In this document: positions 63,407 to 64,000 of the stretch, piece by piece
Layout: each line of letters starts with the position of its first letter
How positions within the stretch are numbered: position 1 is the first letter of the stretch
Assembly (NCBI GenBank): GCA_045106855.1
Contig: JBGCFI010000008.1
Coordinates: 95,604 to 159,603 of the forward strand
From: Granulosicoccus sp045106855
GTDB taxonomy: Bacteria > Pseudomonadota > Gammaproteobacteria > Granulosicoccales > Granulosicoccaceae
Direction: 5' to 3'
Length of the DNA: 64,000 nucleotides
The notes under the pieces: model-generated
Seen by the model: the letters and a program-made list of their open reading frames with translations, nothing else
Told to the model about the DNA's origin: nothing
The model's database searches: none
Position numbers and translations under genes: made by a program

Positions 63407-64000
63407 ATGTCTAAGGAAAAATTCGAACGTACCAAACCACATGTCAACGTAGGCACGATAGGCCACGTCGACCATGGAAAGACGACATTAACAGCAGCAC
63501 TGACAATTTGTCAGGCCGAGGCATTTGGCGGGTCCGCCAGTGCTTACGACCAGATAGACAATGCGCCGGAAGAGAAAGCACGTGGCATAACGATCGCCAC
63601 GGCGCACGTGGAATACGAAAGTGAGAATCGTCACTACGCCCACGTTGATTGCCCGGGCCATGCGGATTATGTGAAGAACATGATTACGGGGGCGGCGCAG
63701 ATGGATGGAGCGATCCTGGTGTGTTCAGCGGCCGATGGTCCGATGCCACAGACTCGTGAGCACATCCTGCTGGCGCGTCAGGTAGGGGTGCCGTACATTG
63801 TTGTGTACCTGAACAAGGCAGATATGGTGGATGATGCCGAGCTGCTCGAGCTTGTGGAGATGGAAGTACGAGAGCTTCTCGACAGCTACGAATTCCCGGG
63901 CGACGACACGCCGATCATCACAGGATCAGCGCTAAAGGCGATCGAGGGTGATACCTCCGATATTGGTCGTCCGTCGATTGCCAAGTTGGTGGATGCGCTG
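63407..64000 (+). CDS. tuf: Elongation factor Tu (5' part, runs off the window)
   Basis: The first 198 codons of EF-Tu, open to the window end. The G1 loop GHVDHGKT is at 19-26, the switch I region has EEKARGITIATAHVEYE, switch II reads DCPGHADYVKNMITGAAQMDG, and the NKAD guanine-specificity motif follows VVYLNKADMVDD. It delivers aminoacyl-tRNA to the ribosome. Codon choice and sequence are ordinary. The tRNAs upstream probably share its transcript. In other gammaproteobacteria the next genes are often a tRNA-Trp followed by secE and nusG. Confidence 0.97.
   Translation, partial: MSKEKFERTKPHVNVGTIGHVDHGKTTLTAALTICQAEAFGGSASAYDQIDNAPEEKARGITIATAHVEYESENRHYAHVDCPGHADYVKNMITGAAQMDGAILVCSAADGPMPQTREHILLARQVGVPYIVVYLNKADMVDDAELLELVEMEVRELLDSYEFPGDDTPIITGSALKAIEGDTSDIGRPSIAKLVDAL

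Overview
This 64 kb window is chromosomal DNA from a Gram-negative gammaproteobacterium, probably a marine or aquatic heterotroph. The signs are the tRNA-Tyr/Gly/Thr-tuf cluster, an LptE-like outer-membrane lipoprotein, leuS, zwf and gltA, a RutR-type pyrimidine regulator, many periplasmic-binding-protein transporters and several c-di-GMP proteins. Genus assignment is not possible from sequence reading alone. I see no phage, insertion sequence, CRISPR array or rRNA.

Layout. 1-2.9 kb: the end of a UbiX-like gene, a PLP-dependent D-cysteine desulfhydrase-family enzyme, and a secreted CAP protein with 34 Pro-Glu-Gln repeats. 3.5-7.8 kb: a membrane Cache-HAMP-GAF-HD-GYP protein overlapping a Cache sensor that seems to have lost its output domain. 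8-9.7 kb: a TauD-like dioxygenase and a TauE-like exporter. 10.4-14.3 kb: a periplasmic binding protein translationally coupled to a membrane PAS-GGDEF-EAL protein, followed downstream by a REP-like inverted doublet.

14.6-27 kb is the most coherent block, a reductive pyrimidine catabolic locus. It holds preT-preA (dihydropyrimidine dehydrogenase), hydA (dihydropyrimidinase), a carbamoyl-beta-alanine amidohydrolase, an mmsA-type semialdehyde dehydrogenase, a NitT/TauT-type ABC importer with two permeases, and a divergent RutR-like TetR regulator co-transcribed with a DNA-deoxyinosine glycosylase. A perfect match to the RutR consensus (TTGACCA-NN-TGGTCAA) lies between rutR and mmsA. A 14/16 match overlaps the -35 box of a good sigma70 promoter in front of preT. 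Together they describe one uracil/thymine-responsive regulon. The beta-alanine aminotransferase step is not encoded here.

27-45 kb: a Bcr/CflA exporter, a small outer-membrane protein, a DUF368 (PopT-like) polyprenyl-phosphate transporter coupled to a phosphoribosyltransferase with a divergent paralogue, a degenerate GGDEF-like protein, an amino-acid binding protein and permease lacking an ATPase, a PPOX-family protein with a coupled 72-residue membrane protein, an N-acetylmuramoyl-L-alanine amidase, a thioesterase, a tandem-fused UvrA of 1840 residues with four complete ABC cassettes, and a PhyH oxygenase next to an Sfp/EntD-type phosphopantetheinyl transferase.

45-64 kb: leuS, a DMT exporter, zwf, an RNB-family ribonuclease, a half-length phospholipase D protein, a DUF302 protein, lptE, a GhrA-like reductase, a flavin reductase, gltA, an unknown lipoprotein, a complete aapJQMP general amino-acid ABC operon with a terminator after the binding-protein gene, and finally tRNA-Tyr, tRNA-Gly, tRNA-Thr and the 5' part of tuf.
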